Positions 8,144 through 16,865 of a stretch of 40,259 bases of DNA are shown here, one piece after another. The notes under the pieces are model-generated. The model made no database searches. It was not told where the DNA came from and saw only the letters and a program-made list of their open reading frames with translations. Position 1 is the first letter of the stretch. Every line of letters begins with the position of its first letter. Source of the DNA: a virus; the IMG/VR virus record IMGVR_UViG_3300020194_000761, positions 1 through 40,259 of that record; one strand, given 5' to 3'. The translations under genes and the position numbers were made by a program.

Positions 8144-9089
8144 TGTCGTCCTTCATTTTAACTTCATCCAAAGCATTGTCTGGAACAAGTTCAGGATTGG
8201 CTAGCCAAAGTTTTTGAGCTTCTGCACCGATCTTACCTTCGAAAGGACAAGGGGTACCTGCCATCAACATGGCTTTGAATACTCTTTCATCTTGACACAT
8301 AGCTGAAACTGCGGCAACTCTCATTCCCATATCATATAGAGTTTTAGAAAGTTTAATACGTTCACAGTTCATATCCCTAACGGACTTGCCGCCTGATAAA
8401 CCCAACACTTGAGTTTGTATCGCGGCACTGACACCTGTTGTACATAAGTCTTGAGAATAAGAACTACCAATACTCGGTGCGATTGCGCTAGGAGGGGGCG
8501 ACTTTATTTCCTGTACAATCTTTTGAGTTGAATTAGTCTCATTTACATTAATGTTCTCATTTTTGTTGTTATTGTTGTTGGTGTTATTTGTTGTAACATC
8601 AGAAGTAGAGTTACTCGTACTATTGGAAGTAGAGTTGCTAGTGGTGTTGTTGGTGTTAGTATTTGTATTATTGTTCGTGTTGTTATTAGTATTCGTATTG
8701 TTGCTGGTACTATTAACATTCTGATTTACATTGGTATTGTTGTTGTTAGTATTTGTATTGTTACTCGTGCTGTTTACCGTACTAGTATTAACATTGGTAT
8801 TGTTGTTAGTATTCGTGTTGGTATTGTTGCTCGTAGATGTACCAACATAATTGGTGTTATTATTATTGGTATTAGTATTCGTGTTAACATTATTACTAGT
8901 TGATGTGCTAGTATTATTGTTGGTATTGTTATTAGTGTTCGTTGCGGTACTGGTAGCGTTTGAGGTACTGTTTACCTCGGATGTGCTATTTGTGTTCACG
9001 TTTGTTGTCGTGTCTGTACTGTCCTGTGCATATACGTTTCCAACCATCATAAAAAGAACTGCTAATGAACTTGTGATTAGCTTATTCAT
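8079..9089 (-). CDS. Secreted Asn/Thr/Ser-rich protein with C-terminal membrane anchor
   Basis: 336 residues. The signal peptide ends at about VYA-QD (residue 22). Residues 25-190 are almost pure Asn, Thr and Ser, then Val. A folded domain follows (about 195-310) with four Cys (CTTG, MNCERI, MCQDE, CPFEG), likely disulfide-bonded. The protein ends in a charged KKW and a hydrophobic helix (FVGGGALALLLLL), so it should be tethered to a membrane. AGGAG lies 8 bases before the ATG, and a TATAAATA box sits about 85 bp upstream. It overlaps the next secreted gene by 65 bp. A stalk-like surface protein is the best guess. Confidence 0.8.
   Translation of the reverse strand: MNKLITSSLAVLFMMVGNVYAQDSTDTTTNVNTNSTSEVNSTSNATSTATNTNNNTNNNTSTSTSNNVNTNTNTNNNNTNYVGTSTSNNTNTNTNNNTNVNTSTVNSTSNNTNTNNNNTNVNQNVNSTSNNTNTNNNTNNNTNTNTNNTTSNSTSNSTSNSTSDVTTNNTNNNNNKNENINVNETNSTQKIVQEIKSPPPSAIAPSIGSSYSQDLCTTGVSAAIQTQVLGLSGGKSVRDMNCERIKLSKTLYDMGMRVAAVSAMCQDERVFKAMLMAGTPCPFEGKIGAEAQKLWLANPELVPDNALDEVKMKDDNENDTKKWFVGGGALALLLLL
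8520..9014 (-). repeat. Low-complexity AAY/ACN/AGY tract encoding poly-(Asn/Thr/Ser)
   Basis: About 165 codons almost entirely of Asn, Thr and Ser, read on the minus strand; on the plus strand this appears as runs of GTT, ATT and GTA. Copy-number slippage here would lengthen or shorten the stalk while keeping the frame. Confidence 0.9.
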
Positions 9090-9136
9090 TCTGGTCTCCT
9101 AGATTAATTTATTTTTATGTACACCTCCAAAAACTC

Positions 9137-9165
9137 TTGACATATCAAAAAAAACTCTGTATACT
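9137..9165 (+). promoter_or_regulatory. Host-type promoter
   Basis: TTGACA at 9137-9142, a 17-bp spacer and TATACT at 9160-9165. Predicted start near 9172, giving a leader of about 107 bases before the gene at 9279. It overlaps the control region of the divergent minus-strand secreted genes. Confidence 0.65.
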
Positions 9166-9173
9166 TGTATCTG

Positions 9174-9181
9174 TATTTATA
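9174..9181 (-). promoter_or_regulatory. Putative T4-type late promoter for the secreted-protein operon
   Basis: TATAAATA on the minus strand, the exact T4 late consensus, in intergenic DNA. The predicted start is near 9168, about 79 bases before the ATG at 9089. It is the only good promoter candidate for the three minus-strand genes. An 8-mer like this occurs by chance in AT-rich DNA, so the position is the main support. Confidence 0.5.
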
Positions 9182-9278
9182 CAATGTCTAATGTTTATAT
9201 TCGTTGGTTATGGTATTATTGGTATTATTTTTTAGACAAAAGTCTTATAAATCTCTATGAGAGAGAGGAAGGGTTATT

Positions 9279-9602
9279 ATGGCAATGTTAAATTACTCTG
9301 GATCACTACGTTATAGCAAAACGGGTAAAAAGCGTAAAACTAAATCAATGGCTACCCCTCGCCGTCCGCGCAAAGAGTTTGTCCCACTCAAATTTGAACC
9401 CAATATACAACATCAAAGATCAGAAGAATTTCGTAAGAAGTATCCTTCATTAGATACGGGTGCTTGTTCAACACAGAAAGTCGAATCTCAAAAATACACT
9501 GGAGACCTTATAACCGGCATTGCTACTATGCACAAATCCAATGCCGTTCCAGTTATGAAGGGTACGGATCAAGCCAAAGACATCGCTAGAATGCGACGTT
9601 AA
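9279..9602 (+). CDS. Small basic hypothetical protein
   Basis: 107 residues, very basic at the N-terminus (KTGKKRKTKS, then RRPRK), suggesting nucleic-acid or membrane-surface binding. No membrane segment and no known motif. GAGAGAGGAAGG lies before the ATG. It resembles small conserved proteins of marine T4-like phages, but I cannot name a function. A promoter for the next operon follows directly. Confidence 0.75.
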   Translation: MAMLNYSGSLRYSKTGKKRKTKSMATPRRPRKEFVPLKFEPNIQHQRSEEFRKKYPSLDTGACSTQKVESQKYTGDLITGIATMHKSNAVPVMKGTDQAKDIARMRR

Positions 9603-9626
9603 ATACCAAAAAACTTCAAAAAGTGC

Positions 9627-9655
9627 TTGACATCATCATATTTAGGTGTTATAAT
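9627..9655 (+). promoter_or_regulatory. Host-type promoter for the ligase and accessory operon
   Basis: TGCTTGACA with the -35 box at 9627-9632, a 17-bp spacer and a perfect TATAAT at 9650-9655. Predicted start near 9662, 19 bases before the ATG at 9681. From here genes run with overlaps or very short gaps to 20159, so this may drive about 10 kb. Confidence 0.8.
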
Positions 9656-9680
9656 TATACTATAACATTTAGGAGAGACT

Positions 9681-9887
9681 ATGAATATGAAATATGAGGG
9701 CCCGTTAACGGCTGCTTTTGAAAGTGACGTTGAAGGCGTTGTCAAACAAGAGTTTATCACATACCGGGTTAAAGACGGTTTGCTAAGAAAAGAAACAACC
9801 ACTAGAGTTTTTAATAAAGATTATACTGATTGGAACGATACATCATCAATCGAGCCAATTGTTAAAGTCGAAGGAGATTATGTATGA
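9681..9887 (+). CDS. Small hypothetical protein upstream of ligase
   Basis: 68 residues. AGGAG is six bases before the ATG at 9681; an ATG two codons later is less well spaced. The product is acidic, beta-rich and without membrane segments. The stop overlaps the ligase start as ATGA, so the two are co-translated. A small ligase partner is conceivable but there is no motif to support it. Confidence 0.75.
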   Translation: MNMKYEGPLTAAFESDVEGVVKQEFITYRVKDGLLRKETTTRVFNKDYTDWNDTSSIEPIVKVEGDYV

Positions 9888-11011
9888 TAGAGTCTTTACC
9901 AACTCTTTATAAGAGAGATACCAAGGGTAAGATCCGTGTTTGGACTATTGAGTATACCGACGAAACGCCAGGTATTAGAACAATCGCAGGACTTCAAGAT
10001 GGTAAGCAAGTTACTAGCGCTTGGAAAAAGACTGAAGGTAAAAACACCGGCAAGTCTAACGAAACTACAGATTACACTCAAGCAATTGCAGAAGCCAAGG
10101 CAGAGTGGAATAAGAAAGTCGAAAAAGAATATTTTGAAAACGTAGATGACATTGACTCATATACAAAGTTCCAACCTCAACTAGCACACGACTATTCAAA
10201 GAATCCTCAGTTTGACGGACTGTCTCAACCTAAGTTAGACGGCATTCGTTGTATTGCTAGGAAAGATGGATTGTATACTAGATCAGGAAAAGAGATCAAC
10301 ACTTGTCCTCACATTGAAGAATATCTAAAAGAGTTTTTTGAGGAGAACCCTCATGTAATTTTAGATGGTGAACTTTACAATCACGAACTGAAAGAAGACT
10401 TCAACAAAATCACTTCTCTTGTTAGAAAAGAATCTACTTCAATTGAAGAAGCCGCGGTAAGAGAAGCAATTGTACAATACCACGTTTATGATTGCGTGTT
10501 TACAACTAGCTTAGATGCTAAGTTCTCAGATAGAATTTCTTTTGTGTCCGAGGTATTTAATATTATATATTTAGAAGACGGGCAAATGGCTCCCGTTCAA
10601 TCGGTACCAACTGTTTATTGTGGCGACCAGGATGCTTTAGATGAAAGATACTCTTTTTATCAAGCCGAGGGTTACGAAGGACAAATGGTTAGAAACGATA
10701 CGCCATACGAAAACAAAAGAAGTAAGAACTTGCTAAAAAGAAAAGAGTTTATCACTGAAGAATATGATGTTGTTGCTGTTTTAGAAGGCTCAGGAAACTG
10801 GGAAGGTTATGCTAAACACTTTACACTAGACTTAGGTGACGGAAGAACTTTCAACAGTGGAGTTCGAGGCAATCAACAAGTATTGAAAGAACTATTAGAG
10901 CAAGAAGTAAAACCAACTTGGGTTACTTGCAGATATTTTGAAAAGACACCAGACGGAATCCCAAGGTTCCCGGTTGTTATTGATTGGGGAGTTAATACAC
11001 GAGATGACTGA
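9884..11011 (+). CDS. 30: ATP-dependent DNA ligase
   Basis: 375 residues. The adenylation motif I is KLDGIR with the nucleophile lysine K117. DGELY (161-165) is motif III, EGQMVR (about 262) motif IV, and LLKRK motif V; a C-terminal OB-fold-like region follows. About 100 residues precede motif I, as in T4-family ligases, though the protein is shorter than the 487 residues of T4 gp30. It seals nicks by an AMP-lysine intermediate during replication, repair and recombination. It overlaps the gene before it by 4 bp and the membrane protein after it by 8 bp. The family is certain; the gp30 label is by role and phage type. Confidence 0.93.
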   Translation: MIESLPTLYKRDTKGKIRVWTIEYTDETPGIRTIAGLQDGKQVTSAWKKTEGKNTGKSNETTDYTQAIAEAKAEWNKKVEKEYFENVDDIDSYTKFQPQLAHDYSKNPQFDGLSQPKLDGIRCIARKDGLYTRSGKEINTCPHIEEYLKEFFEENPHVILDGELYNHELKEDFNKITSLVRKESTSIEEAAVREAIVQYHVYDCVFTTSLDAKFSDRISFVSEVFNIIYLEDGQMAPVQSVPTVYCGDQDALDERYSFYQAEGYEGQMVRNDTPYENKRSKNLLKRKEFITEEYDVVAVLEGSGNWEGYAKHFTLDLGDGRTFNSGVRGNQQVLKELLEQEVKPTWVTCRYFEKTPDGIPRFPVVIDWGVNTRDD

Positions 11012-11309
11012 TAAAGAGTTTTCACCTGAGGAACTCGCAAATAGTAATAGAATTTTTAAAAGTGCTACACCCAAGTATGATTGGTCCTGGTGGATTAAAT
11101 GGTTTGGCAGTATAGCAGTTTTAATTGCAGTATCTATTAGATCAACAGGACTTGCTGAATTTATTTTATATGATTTAGTTCTTTCCCTTGTCGGTTCATC
11201 TTGTTGGCTTGTTGTTGGCTTGATGTGGAAAGATAGAGCGTTGATTATACTCAATGGTGTTATTACCTTTATGTTATTGAGCGGTCTAATAAAGGTATTG
11301 GTTTCATGA
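11004..11309 (+). CDS. Small integral membrane protein (DUF6552-like?)
   Basis: 101 residues from the ATG at 11004, which overlaps the ligase stop by 8 bp. The longer reading from 10938 lies inside the ligase gene and is rejected. A cytosolic N-terminus is followed by the aromatic YDWSWWIKWFGS and three or four hydrophobic helices. It resembles a family of short marine phage and bacterial membrane proteins that I tentatively link with DUF6552. Role unknown; the next gene overlaps by ATGA. Confidence 0.8.
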   Translation: MTDKEFSPEELANSNRIFKSATPKYDWSWWIKWFGSIAVLIAVSIRSTGLAEFILYDLVLSLVGSSCWLVVGLMWKDRALIILNGVITFMLLSGLIKVLVS

Positions 11310-11899
11310 TTATAACCAAAGAACGTTTAGCCATATGGATGGATTATGTTAGATATCAAAATCACCTGAGCTCTAGATTCAGTGATTGTTTCTTTACAAG
11401 TCAACTTGATAGTAAGGCTTGGTTGATTGAATCAATTGAAGACATGAGAATATCCGATGTTGTTATATTCGGAGGGTGGTACGGTGTTTTAGCAGGGCTA
11501 CTTTCTGATAACTTACTTTTCAAGTCTGTAAATATTACAACTGTAGATATAGATCCAGAGTGTGAAGACATTGTTAAAAGAATAACATTGCCTGACGATA
11601 ACATATATCCTGTAACCGGTTCTATGGAAGACTTTGAATACAAGTTAACTCCGGACATGGTTATTAATACTTCTTGCGAACACATTACACAAGAGCAATA
11701 CGAAAAATGGTGGAATAATATTCCTATAAATACTTGGTACGTTTTACAAAGCAATAACTTTGATATAGACGAACATATTAGAACAGCTAGTTCTTTGGAA
11801 GACTTTGAAAAACAATGTACCGACATAACAGGGATTATGTTTAAGGATGAATTTGAGACAGGTGGGTTCACCCGGTATATGATTATAGGAAGAAAATAA
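11306..11899 (+). CDS. Putative class I SAM-dependent methyltransferase
   Basis: 197 residues. VVIFGGWYGVLAGLL (about 52-66) resembles the SAM-binding glycine loop, though it reads GGWYG rather than GxGxG. VDIDPEC (about 80-86) is an acidic motif II, and GSMEDFE then DMVINTSCEHI suggest the later motifs. The substrate is not evident. It joins the desaturase by a one-base TAATG overlap and the membrane protein by ATGA, so it is co-translated with both. A broken or non-catalytic Rossmann protein is the alternative. Confidence 0.65.
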   Translation: MIITKERLAIWMDYVRYQNHLSSRFSDCFFTSQLDSKAWLIESIEDMRISDVVIFGGWYGVLAGLLSDNLLFKSVNITTVDIDPECEDIVKRITLPDDNIYPVTGSMEDFEYKLTPDMVINTSCEHITQEQYEKWWNNIPINTWYVLQSNNFDIDEHIRTASSLEDFEKQCTDITGIMFKDEFETGGFTRYMIIGRK

Positions 11900-12633
11900 T
11901 GAATCTCACAATGCCGTCCGCTTTTAAACAGGCGCAGTTTGTTATAAGAATGAATGCTATTATTGCATTCGTTCTGCTATTTAAATACGCATCAATCTTT
12001 TTAATACCTCTCATTTGGTTTGGCTTCTTGTTATATGGAACCTTATTTGAGATTTCACTTCATCGCTACTTTACGCATCGCTCATTTAGAACAAGCAAAT
12101 ACAAAGAGTACCTATTAAGGTTGGTTGCCTTTTTAATGGGACAAGGTTCTATATTAGGCTGGATCACTGTACATAGAACACACCACAGATATGCAGACAC
12201 AGAAAAAGATCCTCATAGTCCAAAGCATATGCCGTTATGGCGAGTCCTCACTGCAAGTTATGGTGACATGACTTCCCCTAGAATGATAATGAAAGAACTT
12301 AAAGGCCTTGACGCTGAGTATTTAAAATGGGAAGCAAGATATTATGCGTTCCTTTGGGCCGCCCTATGGATTTTAACTTTATCTATTAGTCCGGTATTGT
12401 TGTTTGTTGTTGCAGGTGGTGCTACAATACAAATCATATCAGTAGGATTACTAAATATTATATGCCACCAGTATGGCGACAAACCATATGAAGATGCTTC
12501 CGCTTATAATAACAAATGGTTGAATCTTCTTATAGGTTACGCCAACCACAATTCACATCATCACAAGCCATCGTCGTCCTACCACAAGTACGATCATGTT
12601 GGTTTTATTATTAATAAATTTTTGAGGACGTAA
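11899..12633 (+). CDS. Fatty-acid (acyl-CoA-type) desaturase
   Basis: 244 residues with hydrophobic stretches at about 16-55, 70-90 and 145-195. The diiron His boxes are H55-RYFT-H60, HRTHH (92-96) and HNSHHH (217-222), in the order and spacing of delta-9 acyl-CoA/acyl-lipid desaturases. The third box reads NHNSHHHKP rather than the more usual EGWHNNHH. It would introduce a double bond into acyl chains in the membrane, using O2 and reductant from the host. The protein is somewhat shorter than bacterial homologues. It lies in the accessory operon between a methyltransferase and a radical SAM protein. Lipid remodelling of the infected cell is likely, and the acyl chain could also feed a nearby biosynthesis. 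Confidence 0.9.
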   Translation: MNLTMPSAFKQAQFVIRMNAIIAFVLLFKYASIFLIPLIWFGFLLYGTLFEISLHRYFTHRSFRTSKYKEYLLRLVAFLMGQGSILGWITVHRTHHRYADTEKDPHSPKHMPLWRVLTASYGDMTSPRMIMKELKGLDAEYLKWEARYYAFLWAALWILTLSISPVLLFVVAGGATIQIISVGLLNIICHQYGDKPYEDASAYNNKWLNLLIGYANHNSHHHKPSSSYHKYDHVGFIINKFLRT

Positions 12634-12639
12634 AAGAGA

Positions 12640-14127
12640 ATGGCAAATAACGAATCAGATGTAAATGGTATTCGAGCTAGAACTAAAGAACTAGAAGCAC
12701 AAGTAAGTCCGACATTTTGTTTAGCGAAGTGGCATCACACTTCCATCTATATGTATAGCGGACAAACCCACTCTTGTTACCACCCCCGTCCACACGATAT
12801 TCCTTTACAAGGGTTAGCAGAAAATCCAGCGCAGTTACACAATACTCCTCAGAAAAAACAAGAGCGTGCTGAAATGCTTGTTGGTGAAAAGCCCGATGGC
12901 TGTAAGTATTGTTGGAATGTTGAAGGACTTGATGCAGAGAATCCTGATATGCCTAATACCCATATCAGTGATAGAATGATTCGCAATCAGTCAATTCATA
13001 CACCAGAACGTATGGAAGAAATTTTAGCTAAGCCATGGGACTTTGATGTTAACCCAGAATATATTGAAGTAGCATTTTCAAACGAATGTAATTTTAAATG
13101 TGGTTATTGTCACCCTGCTGTTAGTTCTAGTTTTTATAATGAGATGAAAAAACACGGACCATTTAATATGGTTGAGAATCACGCATTAGATATTGACTAC
13201 ATTGAGGCAAGTGGACATCTAACGTCTTTAAAAGATGAAGACACTAATCCTTATGTTGCTGCTTGGTGGAAATGGTGGCCCGAGATGTCTAAGACATTAA
13301 ACATTCTTAGAATTACAGGTGGCGAGCCGTTACTACACAAATCGACTTGGCGTTTGTTAGAAGAATTAAAACAAAACCCTAAACCTCATTTGGAGTTAAA
13401 TTGTAACTCTAATTTAGGAATGGTAAATCGTCATGTTGTTAAGTTAACCGAATACGTTAATGAACTTATGGAACTTGGAGCAATTAAGAAGTTTAAATTG
13501 TTTTCTAGTATGGACACCTGGGGCCCTAGAGCAGAGTATTTGCGAACAGGACTAGACTTAGAGAAATGGGAAAAGAATCACGACACTTATATTAGAGGTT
13601 GTAAGTCTCACATCACGCACATGGTAACATTTAATATTTTATCCGTGTCGTCATTTAAAAACTTCTTACAAAAAATATTAGAATGGCGTGCTGAATATAA
13701 TGATGTAATTCCAATCATTAATCCTATAAACCCAAACGACAGAAAGATTCGTTTTGACACTCCTTACTTAAAGGAGCCACTACAATATGATATGCACTTG
13801 TTGCCTAAAGAAGAATACCTTCCTTACTTCGACGAATGTTTAACTTTCATTCAAGATAATATGAACGAAGAGGATTGTAGGACATTTAGCAAATTAGAGT
13901 ATGAAAGATTTAGACGTGTTCGAGATTATTTTGCAGAAGTTAATTATGATGAGAATAAAGTTAAAGAAGGACGAATAGATTTTTACAATTGGTTTACAGA
14001 ACTTGATAGAAGAAGAAACACAAACTTTGTTGAAACTTTCCCAGATATGATTCCTTTTTGGGAACTTTGTAAGGGTTTGGCAGAGGAGAAAAATGCAAAT
14101 AGAATAGGAGTCACTCAGATTATATGA
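12640..14127 (+). CDS. Radical SAM protein with N-terminal twitch domain (copy 1)
   Basis: 495 residues. The 4Fe-4S SAM cluster motif is CNFKCGYC (C150, C154, C157), followed by RITGGEPLLH, the GGE motif. Four extra Cys (27, 46, 88, 91; FCLAKWHH, SCYHP, GCKYCW) lie before the core, as in the N-twitch radical SAM family, and probably hold an auxiliary Fe-S cluster. Such clusters usually bind or orient a peptide or small-molecule substrate. It is paralogous to the protein at 20397. The flanking genes are a desaturase and an SGNH-like protein. No precursor peptide gene is recognised nearby, so the substrate is open. Confidence 0.85.
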   Translation: MANNESDVNGIRARTKELEAQVSPTFCLAKWHHTSIYMYSGQTHSCYHPRPHDIPLQGLAENPAQLHNTPQKKQERAEMLVGEKPDGCKYCWNVEGLDAENPDMPNTHISDRMIRNQSIHTPERMEEILAKPWDFDVNPEYIEVAFSNECNFKCGYCHPAVSSSFYNEMKKHGPFNMVENHALDIDYIEASGHLTSLKDEDTNPYVAAWWKWWPEMSKTLNILRITGGEPLLHKSTWRLLEELKQNPKPHLELNCNSNLGMVNRHVVKLTEYVNELMELGAIKKFKLFSSMDTWGPRAEYLRTGLDLEKWEKNHDTYIRGCKSHITHMVTFNILSVSSFKNFLQKILEWRAEYNDVIPIINPINPNDRKIRFDTPYLKEPLQYDMHLLPKEEYLPYFDECLTFIQDNMNEEDCRTFSKLEYERFRRVRDYFAEVNYDENKVKEGRIDFYNWFTELDRRRNTNFVETFPDMIPFWELCKGLAEEKNANRIGVTQII

Positions 14128-14134
14128 GGCTCCA

Positions 14135-14878
14135 ATGGCAAATTTAATATTAGGTTTAGGTGATTCTTTTATGGGAGCCTGTGAGTGCGAGTCCCCTCCC
14201 AAACATTCTTTTGTTGCTACTGTAGCTAAGGAGTTTGGCTGGGATCACCATGTGATTTACGAAGCAGGCATATCAAATCTTGCAACTATAACAAATGCCT
14301 TTACTAGTGATTTTGATTGGAGTAAATACGACAAAAAAATTATTATTATTAATATTGCACATTGTCAAAAATTAAGTTTACTAGCAGATAGAAGAGAAGA
14401 CAGGAATTGGGAAACATTTCTACCCAAAGGAAAGCAGTGGCCTAGTTGGACAGAAAATAAAATACTAGTTAATAATGGTTTAAAAGAATTCATCACACCC
14501 GAACTCGGACAAAGACAATTTTATTCTGATTATAAATTATTAGAAGCATTTAAAACATTACACGGGTTCAGCGATATTTTTATGATACCTTCTCTAGAAA
14601 ATATTACAAAGGAATTTTTTTCGCCAGACATCGAGGGTTACAATGAGTTTCCTTGGGAAAATATTTTAGAGATTGATGGCATACGAACATCCTGGCATTG
14701 GTGTTATTGGAAAGCCCATGGTGTAATAGATTACAACGCAAGAATAGATCAGGATTGGTGGTTGTTTTCAAAGGGCGAAAAAAGAACAAGTTATTTTCAT
14801 GAAAGAGGACACCCTAAAGACTTTCTGCAAGAATTATATGGCAAAGCAGTTGCCAACCACCTAAGAGAAAAGATATGA
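14135..14878 (+). CDS. SGNH/GDSL hydrolase-like protein (1 of 3)
   Basis: 247 residues. LILGLGDSFMG (D10, S11) is block I with the candidate nucleophile Ser, followed by a C-terminal GHPKDFLQ where the catalytic His would sit; the Asp three residues before that His is replaced by Glu (ERGHP). SGNH enzymes remove or transfer acyl groups on sugars, lipids and peptides. No signal peptide is present, so it works in the cytosol. Its stop overlaps the sugar epimerase by ATGA. Sugar O-acyl chemistry is likely. The GDSF block is convincing, the rest divergent. Confidence 0.7.
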   Translation: MANLILGLGDSFMGACECESPPKHSFVATVAKEFGWDHHVIYEAGISNLATITNAFTSDFDWSKYDKKIIIINIAHCQKLSLLADRREDRNWETFLPKGKQWPSWTENKILVNNGLKEFITPELGQRQFYSDYKLLEAFKTLHGFSDIFMIPSLENITKEFFSPDIEGYNEFPWENILEIDGIRTSWHWCYWKAHGVIDYNARIDQDWWLFSKGEKRTSYFHERGHPKDFLQELYGKAVANHLREKI

Positions 14879-15876
14879 AAATTTTTATAACAGGCATTGC
14901 AGGATTTTTAGGCAGTCATTTAGCTGAAGAGCTTTCTGCGTTGGGACATGAGGTATCGGGCAACGACAATCTTGTAGGTGGTGAAGTTTATAACGTACCT
15001 AAAAATGTAGACTACTCTTTTGCTGATTGTACTGACTTTTGTGCAATGGAAAAACTGTTAGAAGGTGTAGACATTGTAATACACGCAGCAGCCACAGCAC
15101 ATGAGGGGTTGTCTGTATTTAGTCCATCCTTTATTACTAAGAATATTTTTGAAGCATCAGTTACAACTATCTCAGCAGCCATATCAAACAATGTTAAGAG
15201 GTTTGTATTCTGTTCTTCCATGGCAAGATACGGCAATCAAGTAGCACCCTTTACTGAAGACATGGATCCAAAGCCGGTTGATCCTTATGCGATTGCCAAG
15301 GTAGCCGCAGAACAAGTATTACAAAATCTTTCTGAAACACACGGCATGGAATGGAACATCGCTGTGCCTCATAATATTATTGGGCCGAGACAAAGGTATG
15401 ACGACCCGTTTAGAAATGTCTTGAGTATAATGTTAAATAGAAACTTACAAGACAAACCAGTTTACATATACGGAGACGGTGAGCAAGTTAGATGTTTTTC
15501 TTATGTGTCTGAATGTACGGACTCATTAATTAAAATGGCACTAGATCCTAACATTACAAGTGAAGTTATTAACATTGGCCCTGATGAAGGTGAGATTACT
15601 ATTAATCGTTTAGCAGAATTGGTTGCGAGCGAGACTGGTTGTAACTTAGAACCTATTCATGTTGCAGACAGGCCGAGAGAAGTTAAAATATCCCACTGCT
15701 CAAGCGATAAGGCAAGAAGATTGTTAGACTATAAACCTACTATTACACTTCAAGAGGCAATAAGAAATACAGCAGATGAAATTCGTATACGTGGGACAAA
15801 AGAGTTTGATTACACTTTCCCTTTAGAAATTAATTCAGACATTACACCGGACACCTGGAAAAAGAGACTCATCTAA
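14875..15876 (+). CDS. NAD-dependent sugar-nucleotide epimerase/dehydratase
   Basis: 333 residues. GIAGFLGSHLAEEL is the GxxGxxG dinucleotide-binding loop at the N-terminus; CSSMARYG supplies the Ser and YAIAK the catalytic Tyr-Lys pair, as in extended short-chain dehydrogenases. HNIIGPRQ and the C-terminal PREVKIS region match the UDP-glucose 4-epimerase/dehydratase group. It probably makes an unusual nucleotide sugar for the two glycosyltransferase-like proteins that follow. It overlaps the gene before it by 4 bp and the gene after it by 1 bp. Confidence 0.9.
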   Translation: MKIFITGIAGFLGSHLAEELSALGHEVSGNDNLVGGEVYNVPKNVDYSFADCTDFCAMEKLLEGVDIVIHAAATAHEGLSVFSPSFITKNIFEASVTTISAAISNNVKRFVFCSSMARYGNQVAPFTEDMDPKPVDPYAIAKVAAEQVLQNLSETHGMEWNIAVPHNIIGPRQRYDDPFRNVLSIMLNRNLQDKPVYIYGDGEQVRCFSYVSECTDSLIKMALDPNITSEVINIGPDEGEITINRLAELVASETGCNLEPIHVADRPREVKISHCSSDKARRLLDYKPTITLQEAIRNTADEIRIRGTKEFDYTFPLEINSDITPDTWKKRLI

Positions 15877-16865
15877 TGAATGATTGGGTAAATCCTTATC
15901 AAAAAAGGATCAGGAATAGCCCGTGGATTCCAGAACAAGATAATATTTACAGTATAGGTGTAGCTGGTTCATTGTATGAGTGGACACAGGCGAATGGCAA
16001 ATCTCTATTCCATTTTCTAGATCTAGAAAAACTAAAAAACAAAAAAGCAATCCTTGTTATTGATTATACTATTGAAGGTTATGATGAGCCTTGGATTTAT
16101 GATTGGCTTTACAAGGAATCAAAACGCTACAGGATATCACCCGAACAAATTGTTTATTGTCCAGGTGACTTGAGCGCTAAATCTGATATAATAAAAACTA
16201 TACCCTTTTGTTGGTTTGAGAAAAAAGCGTTTCTCAATACTTTAGAACAACCCGTCCCAACATTCGAAGATCATTTAAATTATAAAAAAGATAATCCGAC
16301 TTTGTTGTTTAATTGTCCTCAAAAAAGAATACGTGGGCACCGAAAACTTTTTGATACTAAAATAGAATCAATTAAAGACAAAGGGATATACAGTTTTATC
16401 GGCACTGATCAATTTATAGAAGGCGATAAACACGAAGAAGAACTAAGTTATTACATAGATAGATTCCATCAGCAATACTGCCTCGATACGTTTGTTACCA
16501 TTGTTAGCGAGCCACAATATTTTGGTGATAGCAAATTTTTAAGTGAGAAAATATTTAAACCAATCGCCTGCTCACACCCATTTATAGTTCTTGGAACACA
16601 AGGGTATCTCAAGGAGTTAAAAAAGAAAGGTTACAAAACTTTTGATAATTGGTTTGACGAATCGTATGATGAGATGCCAGATAATCTTAGAATGGGAAGC
16701 ATAATAAATACATTGAAAGAAATTGATTTGATACAGGACAAAACATCTTGGTTTGAATCTATGAGAGAAACATTGGAACATAATTATAAGGTAATGCAGA
16801 CCAATTATATTAATCACAATGTAGAAACTACTTTACGGAATTACGCTAATGAAATTTGCTTTTGA
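15876..16865 (+). CDS. Glycosyltransferase-like protein (paralogue A)
   Basis: 329 residues. It shares with the next gene an ordered set of motifs: EGYDEPWIYDWL, ISPEQIVYC, QKRIRGHRK, TFVTIVSE, and FLSEKIFKPIA-HPFIVLG with FDESYDEMP near the C-terminus. The SEKxFKPIAxxHPFIxxG block resembles the nucleotide-sugar-binding part of exostosin- and fucosyltransferase-like GTs. Sugar transfer is inferred from that block and from the epimerase 1 bp upstream; I do not know a characterised member. No signal peptide or membrane helix is present. Confidence 0.65.
   Translation: MNDWVNPYQKRIRNSPWIPEQDNIYSIGVAGSLYEWTQANGKSLFHFLDLEKLKNKKAILVIDYTIEGYDEPWIYDWLYKESKRYRISPEQIVYCPGDLSAKSDIIKTIPFCWFEKKAFLNTLEQPVPTFEDHLNYKKDNPTLLFNCPQKRIRGHRKLFDTKIESIKDKGIYSFIGTDQFIEGDKHEEELSYYIDRFHQQYCLDTFVTIVSEPQYFGDSKFLSEKIFKPIACSHPFIVLGTQGYLKELKKKGYKTFDNWFDESYDEMPDNLRMGSIINTLKEIDLIQDKTSWFESMRETLEHNYKVMQTNYINHNVETTLRNYANEICF

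Noticed and set aside
9246-9253. TATAAATC upstream of the gene at 9279
   Set aside because: One mismatch to the late consensus, and a good host-type promoter already precedes this gene.
11725-11732. TATAAATA inside the methyltransferase gene
   Set aside because: It lies within coding sequence 160 bp from the next start; several chance copies of this 8-mer are expected in 40 kb of AT-rich DNA on two strands.
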